Assembly: GCF_965363235.1 (NCBI RefSeq)
Contig: NC_134841.1
Location: 60,471,078-60,535,077 of the forward strand
From: Mytilus galloprovincialis
Lineage: Eukaryota > Mollusca > Bivalvia > Mytilida > Mytilidae
Reading direction: 5' to 3'
DNA: 64,000 bases
The notes under the pieces are model-generated. The model searched no databases. It was not told the origin of the DNA and worked only from the letters and a program-made list of their open reading frames with translations. Within the stretch, counting starts at the first letter, position 1. Each line of letters opens with the position of its first letter. The position numbers and the translations under genes are program-made. Positions 11,333 to 21,579 of the stretch are shown piece by piece.

Positions 11333-11565
11333 GTACTGTGGATTCATTAATATTCGTTGGATATCAATTTTCGTTGGATATCAATTTTCCTGAATTTCCT
11401 GGTTACAGGTGAATCACAAATTCAAATGTTCAACCAATATCCTATTTTCAATAGTCTTTGTATACAGAGCTTGGCAAAACCATGAAATCAAATATCCACG
11501 AATATGCAAGTTTTCAGCAATCCACGAAAATTGATACCCATGAAAATAAGTGAAACCACAGTAAT
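11333..11565. repeat. Family D inverted-repeat MITE
   Basis: Ends are inverted: TACTGTGGATTCATTAATAT on the left and a matching ...GAAACCACAGTA on the right. The interior shows 'caattttcgtt' and 'ccacgaaaattg' in inverted positions. Related copies occur at 17968, 27757 and 60027. It encodes no protein and looks like a palindromic MITE. Confidence 0.65.
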
Positions 11566-11629
11566 ATATATTACCCAAAGTATTGAGGCATTGGCTTAGG
11601 TTCCTTTAGAAAAATTATCTTTTGATAAC

Positions 11630-12039
11630 TTAAGGATGTACTTAGGTGAGGTTAGGTAAAGTTTAAGAAATTAAGAAATCAAAATTGATACTATATTAAG
11701 CTTGTAGACCATCAATTAAGGATAAAGATAAGCTAAAAATATTGATAGGTCATGGATCTCCTTTTCGAGATATTTGAGATTTAAAATAGGGCGGGAAAAG
11801 GCTGACTCGGACTTTTACCTTATATTTGCATTGGTATTATCGGGTTTCAAAACAAAAGAAAGAAAATTAAGAATCTTCTAAAATTTTGGTAAATGACCTT
11901 TCATGAGGCATTAAATCTTATATGAAAAAATAAATGGGTGTTATGGGGCAAAATATTTTACATTGTGTTGTATGGAAAAACACCAAGGAGTCCGAACATT
12001 TGACACAAATTCTAAAACCTCACCTAAGTACATCCTTAA
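11630..12039. mobile_element. MITE with TTAAGGATGTACTTAGGTGA inverted ends
   Basis: The left end TTAAGGATGTACTTAGGTGA (11630) is inverted at the right as TCACCTAAGTACATCCTTAA (12039), an exact 20-bp match. The 410-bp interior has no coding capacity. The ends overlap TTAA, so a TA or TTAA target is possible. Confidence 0.75.
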
Positions 12040-12490
12040 GGCATTCACACAACGACTTCCATGAATGGTGGGTCTATAACATATTTTAGAACTATTGTTT
12101 ATGAATTCATGAATCATGAGGGACTGAAAAAAAAAAAAACTTTATAGTCCCCAATGTAATTTAATTTAATTGATGAGGTTGAATGGTCTATACTTTTAGT
12201 AACAAATTAAAGCACATCTAGAAATGATTAATCAGTAAGGGAACAAAAACACTTCATATTTTTCATAGTTTTGTACAAACACATAATAAAATACTAAACA
12301 TTTTAAAGAGCCTGCATGATCACCTCACAGCTATTCATCATGCTAATTCAGTCAGTTAGTTTAACAATGAAAAAATTAAAAGGTACCAAATGGACCAGCA
12401 AAAAATATTTGAAAAAGTTTACAAATGATGACAGACAACAGACTCCAAGTGAAGCTGACATTAAGACCTTCAGCTCATACAAGTTAAATA

Positions 12491-12640
12491 TTACAAGAAA
12501 ATAGGATGAATTTGTTTTTCTGTCAATCTTCTTCGACAAGTTGGACACTGACGATGAGTTCTCACTGATATCTGTATACATGGTTTACAAAATAAATGTC
12601 CACACACTGTTGACATCAACTGTACTTTATTTTGTTGCAG
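12491..12640 (-). CDS. RNF4: RNF4-like exon 6: second half of RING, stop
   Basis: The acceptor has a long pyrimidine tract (CTTGTTCCTTTCAG) just above 12640. A weaker AG 21 nt inside the exon (ending 12620) would shorten the RING loop, but the outer site restores the 18-residue spacing of the family. The exon encodes CGHLFC, CPTC and a short IHPIFL tail before TAA at 12493-12491. Confidence 0.88.
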   Translation of the reverse strand: MQQNKVQLMSTVCGHLFCKPCIQISVRTHRQCPTCRRRLTEKQIHPIFL

Positions 12641-15600
12641 CTGAAAGGAACAAGAGAATAAAATCTGAAAATTCTTCTGAAATGATGTATACTTATAACA
12701 ACATGCTAAAAATTCTTCTGAAATGATGTATACTTATAACAACATGCTGAAAAATCTCACCTGGTTTACCCATCACAGTTGAAAGTTAGTCTTTAAAGTA
12801 GAAGTAAAAGCTTTTTTGTATGAGACTAAGATACTGGGAAAAGGTTGAACCAAGCCTTTCCAGAGTTTTGTGCTGAATACAAAAAAGTTTATATTTTTCT
12901 GACTTTAACCTAACATTGTTTTTATACTACAACTATAATTCATACATTGACTGCAATTTTAGTTGTATAACAAATTACAAATTTATTTTCACCCCTGCTT
13001 TTTGAAGAGCGATCCATGATGAAATTGACATTATACAAAATAAACCTTTGTTACTTCATTTTTGAAATAAAAACACTAGTTGCAGGATAAAATCATTATT
13101 AGGCACCCCTTTGTCTTGCATTCTGATACCTTGCAAAAGATTACTGATGAATATAAGTACGGTAAACTTATAATAACATATTATATCAAATTTTTTTTTT
13201 AAGTCATCTCTTAATCTAATGTTAAGACCTTAGTTTAAGGTATTTCACAGTTTTTATATAAACTACAGATATGCAATATAGTGAAAAAATATATCAATGT
13301 AAATTCACAGCACATCAAACCAGACATTCCTGGTTATCTGGAATTAATTTGGCAGATATACTGGAGGGAGGTATAGAAGTGTTTTTTCTGAGTATGAAAT
13401 GTACGTAAAAAAAGATGACTGTAATCAATATTGAACAAGATAAAATGAAAATAGTAACAAGAATGTGTCCATAGTACACGAATGCCCCACTTGCACTATC
13501 ATTTTCTATGTTCAGTGGACTGTGAAATTGGGGTCAAAACTTTAATTTGGAATTAAAACTAGAAAGATCATATCATAGGGAACATGTGTACTAAGTTTCA
13601 AGTTGATGTAACTTTAACTTCATCAAAAACTACCTTGACCAAAAACTTTAACCTGAACTTCGCACTATCATTTTCTATGTTCAGTGGACCATGAAATTGG
13701 GGTCAAAACTATAATTTGGCATTAAAATTAGAAAGATCATATCATGGGGAACAAGTGTACTAAGTTTCAAGTTGATTGGACTTCAACTTCTTCAAAAACT
13801 ACCTTGACCAAAAACTTTAACCTGAAGCGGACGGACGAACGGAGGCACAGACTAGAAAACATAATGCCCCTCTACTATCGTAGGTGGGGCATAAAAACTA
13901 GGTAAATTTCTATTCTGGTTATGAATCTAACTTGACCTTGACCTACCTCTTTGTAATCGTCCATGCAAATTGGACATGTGATTCTTCTTATACCAGGAGA
14001 GTTTACTGTTCCTCCATTTGGTAAACCTAGCCCTGAAGAACTTGGTCTATCAGAACTACAATAAATGAAGGTGAAAATTGAAAAGTAAAATGGTGCAAAT
14101 TGAAAAAAGTTACAATTCCAATAAAATGTCTGAAGATAGGGCAATCACAAAAGCTAATTGTGAAATTGACCTATTTACAAATGATTTTATCATACTTGAC
14201 ATTAAAATGCAAGATTTTGATTGGTGCGTATGAAGGAGAAAATTTAATCTTTCCCATGGCTTAGCAGGAGATAATTTCTTTTAATGTCATCGTCTTGTGC
14301 AGACATTCAAAAATTGATAATTCTATTCATTAAAAAGAACGAAATCAACAGATTTTATTAAATATATTACATACTGTTTGGGGCAAAGAATGTAAATGCA
14401 CAGAAATTGTTTGCCAATGAAAAGGATAACATTGGTGTCACAGATTGATATTGGTGTGACATTGAATAAGCCTAACAATTTTCTCTATATATCTAACTTA
14501 CATTTCTATATCTAAGTCTAAATGTTCTATCTCATTTTCTATATCAGGTGATCTTAGTGGTCTGGTTCTTCCTCTTGGTGGAGTGACTGGAAAAAAAAGT
14601 AAATCTGTAAATCCTACCTGTGTTGTTAAACTATATTCGTAAGTAACTGGATATTTTGTTCAGGTACTAATAGTAGCAATAAATGCTTACCTCTCAAGAG
14701 GACCTGTTCCATTTTGTTTGTGTTGCTGAATGTAAAGTTTTCATCCAGCACCATTAAAGATAATGTAAAACTATCAATAAAATGTTTTGAAGTAAGAATT
14801 CTTTTGATTTTCTTCAAAAGTTTTGATCTAGATCTTCTATCAAACTATTAAAGCTAATTATAAGGACAATAGACTCTTATTTTATAGCAACATTTGAACT
14901 GTGGTTCTTTCAGTTATTAACTTGTGTTCTTGGTTTGCACCAATTTTCCTTTAAATCTAAATCAATTTAATTCAAATATGTGAAAGATTTGTTTTCAACA
15001 GAGAAATATTGAATATTATATGTTATTCAGGTCTCAGACAGGGTATAGACTGTGACATTCCCAGCTTAGAGTCGCAGGGGATATAAACTCTAAGCTGGGA
15101 ATGTCACAGTATATACCCTGTCTGAGACCTGAATTACACATATATTACGGATTACCCCTGACTTAATGTCATTTTTAAGTGCAGAAGAGTATTTGTTGAA
15201 CATTCACAATGCAGCATGTATATTCATCGCATTTTTTATTGTTTTTTAATATTTTGAGTAATCCATTTAAATTCACCTTTTTTTATCTTGACAATTTTTT
15301 TTCCGTTAAAAAATAGTTTCAATAAAGGTTTTAGATATCATATTTTGTGTTTGTATTTGTGTGTGGCTTTGTTTTTTTACAATACATATATTGGGAAACC
15401 CAACCTGCAATGTTCGGCAGGATTTTTTAATTTGCTGTGAACATAAATTTTTATTGTGTATGAAAAAATTTATAGTAACACTTTTTAACATCAAATTTAA
15501 GTATTAAAAGTGTAAATTGTGTGATTTTGTATTAAAAATGTATAATTGACTGAAGCACGTCATTGTTTTCCCACTGTGAGCCTCTGACATTCCTTAGTGT

Positions 15601-18600
15601 TTTGTATAGCTTTTGACTAGTCACATAGTAACCAGTGTTATGATGACATTTTTGAGGTTCCAACTGGGGATAAAATGTCATATATACCCCAGCAGTTTCC
15701 TAAATATATATTGACATCTCTGTGTTGTTATCCAATCACAAACCTTGACACATTTGTAATCCGTAGTATATCCATATATTCAGTTATATCAGGCCTAAAT
15801 TGAAATATTGTTTGTTTCCCCAATCCCAACCCTGCCAAGCCAGGTGTGGGAAGGTAGGTAGGGAAATAATTTTATTTTTCCAAAAAGCTTAACATTATCG
15901 GACAATCCGGCAAGCCTGAAAATCCAAAATGCATAAAATAATAGAACAGAACAGAACAGAACAGAACATATTTTATTTCCAATTAAGGGCCCACAAGGGG
16001 CATACAGAGCATACATGAATAAGGAAAAAGAATATTGATTTGCATAGATACATAGATACAAACAATTTTTTTACATACAGTTACAATACAATTACTAACT
16101 CATATTCACTTTAATAAATTTACCAACAGCATTAAGGACCTGATTGTCTTCACAGTTTAATAAATAAATAAATTTATGCTGATTATCAAGTATAGAACAA
16201 TTTGGAATTCTTTGGCGAACAAAGTCAAAGAGAGCATCTCTATCTGATTTAAAATTTTCACAGTTAGTTAAAAAATGGATTTCATCTTCAACACAGCCAG
16301 AGGAGCATTTTTTGCAAATTATTTCATTTCGTGGAATATTTGAAAAACGACCAACTTCAATTTGAAGCTTATGAGCAGAAATACGTAATTTGCATATAGA
16401 TCTTCTAAAATCAAAGTTCTTAATTAAAGAAAGATACTTTTCATAACCAAAATTCTGCTTAAATTTCACATAATTAAACAGTTTTCCATCAGAAGCTTTA
16501 TTTTGGCTAGCATACCAATTGCTAATATATTTAGTGTGAATTAATTTGCTAGATATGTTCAAAAATTTAGTATTTAATATTTCACTTAGTTTTGACAATA
16601 AAATTTTATGAGTAGCACCAATTTTTCAGGGTCGGTCAGGATTGGGGAAACAAACAATATTTTATTTTAGGCCTCATACATTTTGTCATATGAGCTGTTT
16701 TTTCAACCTAAGAAGGTTAACAGATGTATTGACATTCATTTGCATAAGGTCAGTTGCTATCCAAGCAGCTCATATGTACACCCCAAATGTAATATCTTGT
16801 TATGTACATTACTCAAGTTCTGAAAATATATTGAGCTAGTGTTTTACTCACCCATATCTCTTCCTGTTATAATCTGAAATAGACAATTTAATAAATTGGT
16901 GGATAATCAACCAGAATGTGTCCATAGTATAAGGATGCACATTTGACCTATAATTTTCTATGTTCAGTGGATCGTGAAATTGGGGTCAAAACTCTATTTT
17001 GGCATTACATTAAGAAAGATCATATCAGACAGAACATGTGTACTAAGTTTTAAGTTGATTGGACTTCCAACTTCATCAAAAACTACCTTGAAAAAACAAA
17101 TTAATCTGAAGCAGGCACTACCATTGTTCAGGTGATTATGAAATTTGGGTCAAAATACATTTTTTTCTTCATTCAAAAGAGCTTTAATAAGTCACCTCCA
17201 ACTCACAAAGGTTATGTTTTTTTTTAATCTAAAAATATAAATGTAAACATTGTATGTGCATGTCCCAATTCAGGAGCCTGTAATTCAGTGGTTGTTGTTT
17301 GACACTGTATATATCATATTTGTTTGGTTCATTGTTTTGGTCATAAATCAGGCCTTTAAGTTTTATTATTTGAATTGTTTTACATTGATTTGTCATTTTA
17401 GTTTCTTTTTTGCTGTTAATTTTGGTCTCTGGTGGAAAGTTTTCTCATTACAATTGGCAGTCATACCACAGTAACCACATCTGTTTTTTTTTTATCTGCC
17501 ATATATATTGTAATCAGTGTAAAAATGCAGTAAATCCAGTTTTCAAATACATTTTTTTTTCATTACATGATGAATGATTCATAAGAATCAATTACTTTGA
17601 TTGGCAGACATCAATCACTAGGCATTCCAAAATTAGTCTTTAGTTTCTCAATTAACTTCAACATTCATAACAGCACATGCTCCTCATGAAAACTTTACAG
17701 CCATTGATAAGAAAACAAACAAAAAAGCTTGATACAATTTCATGGAGGTAAAATAGAAACAAAAATCTAAAATTAAATGTCCCTTTTTGAAATTTCATAG
17801 GGTTGTTAAACAGTAAAAAAATTGATTGTGCCCACATTTTTAATATGAAGTTCATCCATGTTTGTTCTGTTTATTGTTTTATCATAAATTAGGTGATTGT
17901 TATTAATTTGAGTTGTCATAGCTTTTTATCCGTATGAGTTTATATCAAGGCTGTGCATTACCCTATACTGTGGATTTGTATATTTTCATGAGTACCAATT
18001 TTCGTGGATTGCTGAAAACTTGCATTTTCGTGGATATTTGATTTTGTGGTTTTGCTGATCTCTGTATAAAAAATATATTGATATATGTTATTCATTGAAA
18101 ATTTGAATTTGTGGTTCACATGTACTCATGAAACCCACGAAAAATTGGTATCCAACGAAAAAAACTGAATCCACAAGAGTTGTTTATATCCCTGCTTCAG
18201 TCTTTGGTGGATATATGTATCATGTCAATCATATCTTCTCATTTTTACACATATGTCAGAACCACTTACAATGACAGGTGAGTCATTCACTGCTACTGGA
18301 GCTCTTATCGGTATAGGACTTGTCAAATCAATAAAATCGTCATTGTTTTGTTCACTGGTCAGATCTATACACTCAGAATGTGCTATAATAGAAGTTTAAT
18401 AAGTTCAATGGTCAGATCTATACATTCAGAATGTGCTACAATAGATGTTAAGTAAGTACAATTACTATTTCTATGCATATTAATCAATTCTAAAATAACC
18501 ATTGAGTACATGTACATTATAACTAACAGATAAAATATGCTTTATTCTAAGTAAGAAATTGAAGTGATGTTAATAAGAGAGATCACTTTAATTGGTGTTT

Positions 18601-19074
18601 TTTTCTCAATCATTCATTAAAAATCATATGCTTTAACCAAAATCATAACAATTCTGAGTAATCTCTACTTTATTATACTTTATTACAAAGAGTAGTGAAA
18701 AAACATGAAAACATCAAGCCAAAAATTCAAAAAAAAACTTCAAATAAAAGTTTAATAATGCTTACATTGCATTTCTTCACTTAGATATTGAATTGAAGTT
18801 GCCTTTTTCCTCAGCGATATTGTATATATTAATATTCATGATATTCATTTTTATTTTCTCTTTTGAGGCTTCATCGCTGTTGAACTGTATTGTTGAATTT
18901 CATTCTTGAGGAGCTAATATTCATACCTTCAACATCAACAACTTCCTGATTTCTTTCCCTCAGAGGATTATTTCTTCTTCTTGCTCTTTGTGTTTGAACA
19001 ACTAATGGTAACCTTTGACCTGATGAGCTTCTAGACGTCAACCGTCTGTGTCTCCTGTGATCAGATCTCTGCAT
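12491..19074 (-). CDS. RNF4: RNF4-like SUMO-targeted ubiquitin ligase, six coding exons
   Basis: Coding exons on the minus strand: 19074-18927, 18382-18270, 16873-16852, 14586-14502, 14055-13947 and 12640-12491. They join in phase to 627 nt, 208 residues. The N-terminal third is basic. SUMO-interacting motifs follow: VVDV (45-48), CIDLT (54-58), FIDLT (66-70) and a VIII core (86-89). A PPRGRTR arginine patch (97-103) resembles the RNF4 nucleosome-binding motif. The C-terminal RING has ligands C150, C153, C172, H174, C177, C180, C191 and C194, with 18 residues between the second and third, as in vertebrate RNF4 from memory. It ends with an RNF4-like tail. STUbLs ubiquitinate poly-SUMO-modified nuclear proteins. 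It is divergent from INPP5F. The 5' UTR probably starts near or inside a MULE-type insertion. Confidence 0.9.
12656..12762. repeat. Two-copy tandem duplication, unit about 48 bp
   Basis: A unit containing AAATTCTTCTGAAATGATGT and 'acttataacaacatgct' occurs twice head to tail. It lies in the last intron of the RNF4-like gene, just upstream of exon 6 on the minus strand. Confidence 0.65.
13458..13897 (+). repeat. Family C repeat with an internal partial duplication
   Basis: Starts AAGAATGTGTCCATAGTACA. The middle section ('cactatcattttctatgttc' to 'actttaacctgaa') is present twice in tandem, then the copy ends with the GTAGGTGGGGCATAAAA block. It lies in the RNF4-like intron 5 and ends 49 bp from exon 5. 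Confidence 0.7.
13947..14055 (-). CDS. RNF4: RNF4-like exon 5: linker and first half of RING
   Basis: Acceptor TTTATTGTAG above 14055, donor GAG|GTAGGT below 13947. It encodes a Ser/Gly-rich linker and then TCPICMDDYKE, the first zinc pair of the RING. Phase 2 in, phase 0 out. Confidence 0.92.
14502..14586 (-). CDS. RNF4: RNF4-like exon 4: arginine patch and acidic segment
   Basis: Acceptor TTTTTTTTCCAG, donor AT|GTAAGT. Read in phase 1 from the micro-exon it gives TPPRGRTRPLRSPD, followed by an acidic helix-like stretch (EIEHLDLDIE). Any other phase gives an early stop, which independently supports the micro-exon. Confidence 0.88.
15025..15134. repeat. Near-perfect palindrome, 48-bp arms, 14-bp spacer
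   Basis: Arms 15025-15072 and 15087-15134 are reverse complements with one mismatch in 48. The arms start ATTCAGGTCTCAGACAGGG. It lies in the RNF4-like intron 3. No transposon ends or target duplication were identified around it. Confidence 0.85.
15792..16673. mobile_element. TIR element interrupted by a LINE fragment
   Basis: Left end GGCCTAAATTGAAATATTGT and a matching inverted right end ending ...TTTTAGGCC at 16673. The match extends to the TTTGTTTCCCCAATCC block, about 40 bp. A TCA triplet flanks both ends (15789-15791, 16674-16676), compatible with a PIF/Harbinger-type 3-bp target. The interior holds a non-LTR retrotransposon fragment, so the TIR element is older than the LINE insertion. 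Confidence 0.6.
15945..16626 (-). mobile_element. 5'-truncated non-LTR retrotransposon (LINE)
   Basis: On the minus strand an open frame (16598-16095) encodes the C-terminal end of a LINE ORF2. It has a RISAHKLQIEVGRF-like block and a zinc-knuckle pattern C-X2-C-X9-H-X4-C, then about 45 more residues. Downstream, at the 3' end, is a short (TTCTG)n tail (15947-15970 as GAACA repeats). The reverse transcriptase and endonuclease are missing, which is usual 5' truncation. The clade (I, Jockey or CR1-like) is not resolved. Confidence 0.75.
16852..16873 (-). CDS. RNF4: RNF4-like exon 3: 22-nt micro-exon
   Basis: Acceptor TTGTCTATTTCAG and donor G|GTGAGT bracket 22 nt coding IITGRDM plus one base. 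Its length, not a multiple of three, is exactly what is needed to move from phase 0 (exon 2) to phase 1 (exon 4). With the PVI end of exon 2 it builds the hydrophobic VIII core of a fourth SUMO-binding motif. Confidence 0.8.
16911..17160 (+). repeat. Family C repeat, partial
   Basis: Begins AGAATGTGTCCATAGTATAA and includes 'gttcagtggatcgtgaaatt', 'aagaaagatcatatcag' and 'cttcatcaaaaactacctt'. It lacks the GTAGGTGGGGCAT end found in the other two copies. RNF4-like intron 2. Confidence 0.65.
17265..17475 (-). repeat. Family A-related repeat, reverse
   Basis: Contains 'cctgtaattcagtggttgt', 'atatttgtttggttcattg' and 'ctggtggaaagttttctcat', shared with the longer reverse copy at 50885-51140. 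Confidence 0.6.
17968..18178. repeat. Family D inverted-repeat MITE
   Basis: TACTGTGGATTTGTATATTT at the left pairs with the diverged inverse ...CTGAATCCACAAG at the right. Inner blocks 'accaattttcgtggattg' and 'cccacgaaaaattggt' are inverted copies. It sits in the RNF4-like intron 2, close to exon 2. Confidence 0.7.
18270..18382 (-). CDS. RNF4: RNF4-like exon 2: two SUMO-interacting motifs
   Basis: Acceptor TTCTATTATAG above 18382, donor ATT|GTAAGT below 18270. It encodes HSECIDLTSE and DDFIDLTSP, two canonical acidic-flanked SIMs matching the arrangement in RNF4. Phase 1 in, phase 0 out. Confidence 0.92.
18347..18455. repeat. Tandem duplication of the start of RNF4-like exon 2
   Basis: A unit of about 53 bp that includes the acceptor and the HSECIDLT coding start (forward TGGTCAGATCTATACA...) is present twice. 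The outer copy (about 18405-18451) keeps an acceptor-like TTGTAG, but its frame runs into TAG. See the finding on the poison acceptor. Confidence 0.75.
18927..19074 (-). CDS. RNF4: RNF4-like exon 1: basic N-terminus and first SIM-like motif
   Basis: An acceptor TTTGCAG at 19086-19084 precedes a 9-nt leader and ATG at 19074-19072. It encodes an Arg-rich segment and ends in QEVVDVE with donor GAAG|GTATGA. The split codon G|CA joins exon 2 in frame. The upstream 5' UTR exon probably ends at 19180 (TTG|GTATGA). Confidence 0.85.
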
Positions 19075-19264
19075 TCTAGGAAGCTGCAAATTTTAATAAA
19101 ATACATTACATTATTATTAAGAAAAGATGCCTAAAAGATACTTCTAGTCAAGTTCTAGAATCAGATTCTTATATCATACCAACAGTACCACGTAACTGGA
19201 AATTACCATGTGTACCATTTTCATACGATTTGTCATTATCAAAATGACTATTTCTCGGAAACAG

Positions 19265-19807
19265 CATCTTCGCTAGCCAAGGGTTACGATCCACTCTCGC
19301 TCTCTTCACCCTTGGCGGATTGAGATAAAATTTCGGAGACACAGGGTAAGGGTTTTTATTGGTTGCAGTCGAAACTCGCTGCATCCAATCAAAAAGCGCC
19401 TTTAATATGATCACGTGAAAATTTAGAAAGTGTTTGTAAACAATTGCCACGTGTTTATTGTGCAACAAGTCTTTACACCCCTATACATACGACTATATTT
19501 AGTGACAACTTGAATGTTTTTAATCAACTAATAGAAGTTCCTGTGTATGTTTCATGCACAAATGCATGAATGTTGACGTAGATTTTCGTTTCCGGCTTTA
19601 CCAAGTGTGTAGAATCTTGACACTACCGTGTTTTTACCTCTAAATTGAAGAGTTCAAGTGCTACCATTGGTCAAGAATAATGTATTCGGAATGGGCGTGA
19701 CTTTAATATTCCGACAGATGGCGCAACATTGTTTTCACAAATGTTGGCTCAATCCGCCAAGGGTGAAGAGAGCGAGAGTGGATCGTAACCCTTGGCTAGC
19801 GAAGATG
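19265..19807. mobile_element. Mutator-like non-autonomous element (60-bp TIRs, 9-bp TSD)
   Basis: The 60-bp terminal inverted repeats start CATCTTCGCTAGCCAAGG and end ...CGGATTGAG, and appear identical. The 9-bp sequence CGGAAACAG directly flanks both ends (19256-19264 and 19808-19816). Long TIRs and a 9-bp duplication are the hallmark of Mutator-like elements. The 423-bp interior has no transposase. It lies next to the RNF4-like 5' UTR exon, so the gene's transcription start may lie in or beside it. Confidence 0.88.
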
Positions 19808-19865
19808 CGGAAACAGTTAATCTTAAATTTATAAAAAATGAAAGGGAGCTCAGATCAATAGATAT

Positions 19866-20345
19866 TAGTACGAGATTACTCTGATGTCAAACGGCTGTTT
19901 TGCCAGACAAGCTGGGGCCATGGGACGTCAGAGCTCTGCCCATATCAAAAAGTGGATATTTGCCCACCCAAAATAGATGTGCTGCTTCCTCGCTTCTGGT
20001 GCCGACTGACGGCCTTGGAATTATATAAATCGAGCATCAATCTGTTCATTTTTCATTTATCTTTTTATTTATGTAAATTTCTCTGTGAAAACTGTTAAAA
20101 TATGGAAAAATAAAGGTTGGCAGGTAGGTGAAACTTCCATAAATGAAAAGATAAATGAAAAATGAACAGATTGATGCCCGATTCATATAATTCCAAGGCC
20201 ATCAGTTGGCACCAGAAGCGACGAAGCAGCGCATCTATTTTGGATGGGCAAATATCCACTTTCAGATATGGGACAAGCTCTGACGTCCCACGGCCCCAGC
20301 TTGTCTGGCAAAACAGCTGTTTAACGTCAAAGTAATCTCGGACTA
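19866..20345. mobile_element. Long-armed fold-back element with 8-bp TSD
   Basis: Arms of about 215 bp (about 19866-20080 and 20130-20345) are diverged reverse complements joined by a short loop. Ends are TAGTACGAGATTAC and GTAATCTCGGACTA. ATAGATAT flanks both sides (19858-19865 and 20346-20353). The size of the duplication fits a hAT- or MULE-type element, but the superfamily is unresolved. Blocks 'gccagacaagctgggg' and 'tgaacagattgatg' are shared by both arms. Confidence 0.82.
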
Positions 20346-20521
20346 ATAGATATAAACAAAGTTTCTTGCATATTGGTGAAAGCGTTTTGAGGTAATGTTC
20401 GATGTGTTGACGATGGATGAGCAGACGGTCAGCTGAATATCATAATATGTCCTGTAAAAGGACCTGTAAAAGGGTGTATACAAAGAATTGATACAAAATG
20501 AGAAAAAGAATATTAATTTAT

Positions 20522-21200
20522 CAGGTCAGGAATAACCACCAATTGGTGGATTATACCTCAATTGACGTATAATCCACCAATTGAGGTATATTGGTATAGA
20601 CCAATTGATGTATAATGGAAGTTTTTTGTAATTAAATGCTAGTGTGAGATAGGAGCATGATTTTGCAACTTGCAACCTATTTTATAACCCTTATTAAGTC
20701 TTCCGAAAGTTTCAGTTTTGTCAAAGACTGCTGCATCTCTTGAGAATGCATGTGTACAACAATTCTTTTGTTGAAACATTTGCGCTATTGACCATGATTG
20801 ACTTTTGATAATGAAAGTTAAGTATTAACAAAGAGCTCCATTCACCTTTGGAGTTGTACTCATGATCACATTACTGCAGACAGTAATGATGTCCATTGAC
20901 AGGTGATTACAGGTAAATTTACCAATCAAGAATTGACAAGATAACAATAGAAGAAACTTCAAATATAATTATTGAGTAAATGCAATATGTTATGTTACAA
21001 TACTAAACTAGGAATGTTTGACAAGTTTTCATACCATAATATGGTTTTAAGAAAACAATGCTCCATTTTCATGATTTTGGTGGAATAATTTTTGAAAAAC
21101 AAAGAATTATACACCAATTGGTCCATACCATTATATGTCAATTGGTGGATTATACGTCAATTGAGGTATAATCCACCAACTGGTGGTTATTCCTGACCTG
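20522..21200. mobile_element. TIR element with CAGGTCAGGAATAACC ends
   Basis: Inverted ends of about 100 bp begin CAGGTCAGGAATAACCACCA and contain repeated small palindromes such as CCAATTGG and TCAATTGA. TTTAT flanks both ends (20517-20521, 21201-21205), a 5-bp target duplication. No transposase. It lies 380 bp upstream of the INPP5F start codon. Confidence 0.8.
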
Positions 21201-21579
21201 TTTATGACAGTAGTCTGGACTTTCACTTTCAGGTTCTTTTGTTTTGACAGTGACACACCATCTTTGTTTTTAAACCTCCAGAAGAAAGTCAATTTTAACA
21301 ATCATCAAAAAGATAATATTTTGTAAAACAAGTCGTGTAAATTACTTCATATATCAAAGTAAGCAATATATTCATAATGTTATCGCCAAACAGACTTACA
21401 CTCATATTTCTGATTTTACCGGAAGTGTTGCTCTCAAAGCTGAAGGTAAATAAAGTGTTCATTTCCTGCAACTGACATTTAGCTCGATTTTCTATATCGT
21501 ATATTATTTTTTGCCTCAAAAGTGGAAAAATGAAATGAAACTTGTGGAGATAAGAATCCTGTAATAAAGAATTGATAAA

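Noticed and set aside
12600..12620. Inner AG of the RNF4-like exon 6 as the acceptor
   Set aside because: It lacks a pyrimidine tract and would shorten the RING loop from 18 to 11 residues; the acceptor at 12641-12643 has both good signal and family spacing.
19169..19468. Minus-strand 99-codon frame upstream of the RNF4-like gene
   Set aside because: It crosses from the putative 5' UTR exon into the MULE terminal repeat and has no domain; no in-frame link to the RNF4-like coding exons.
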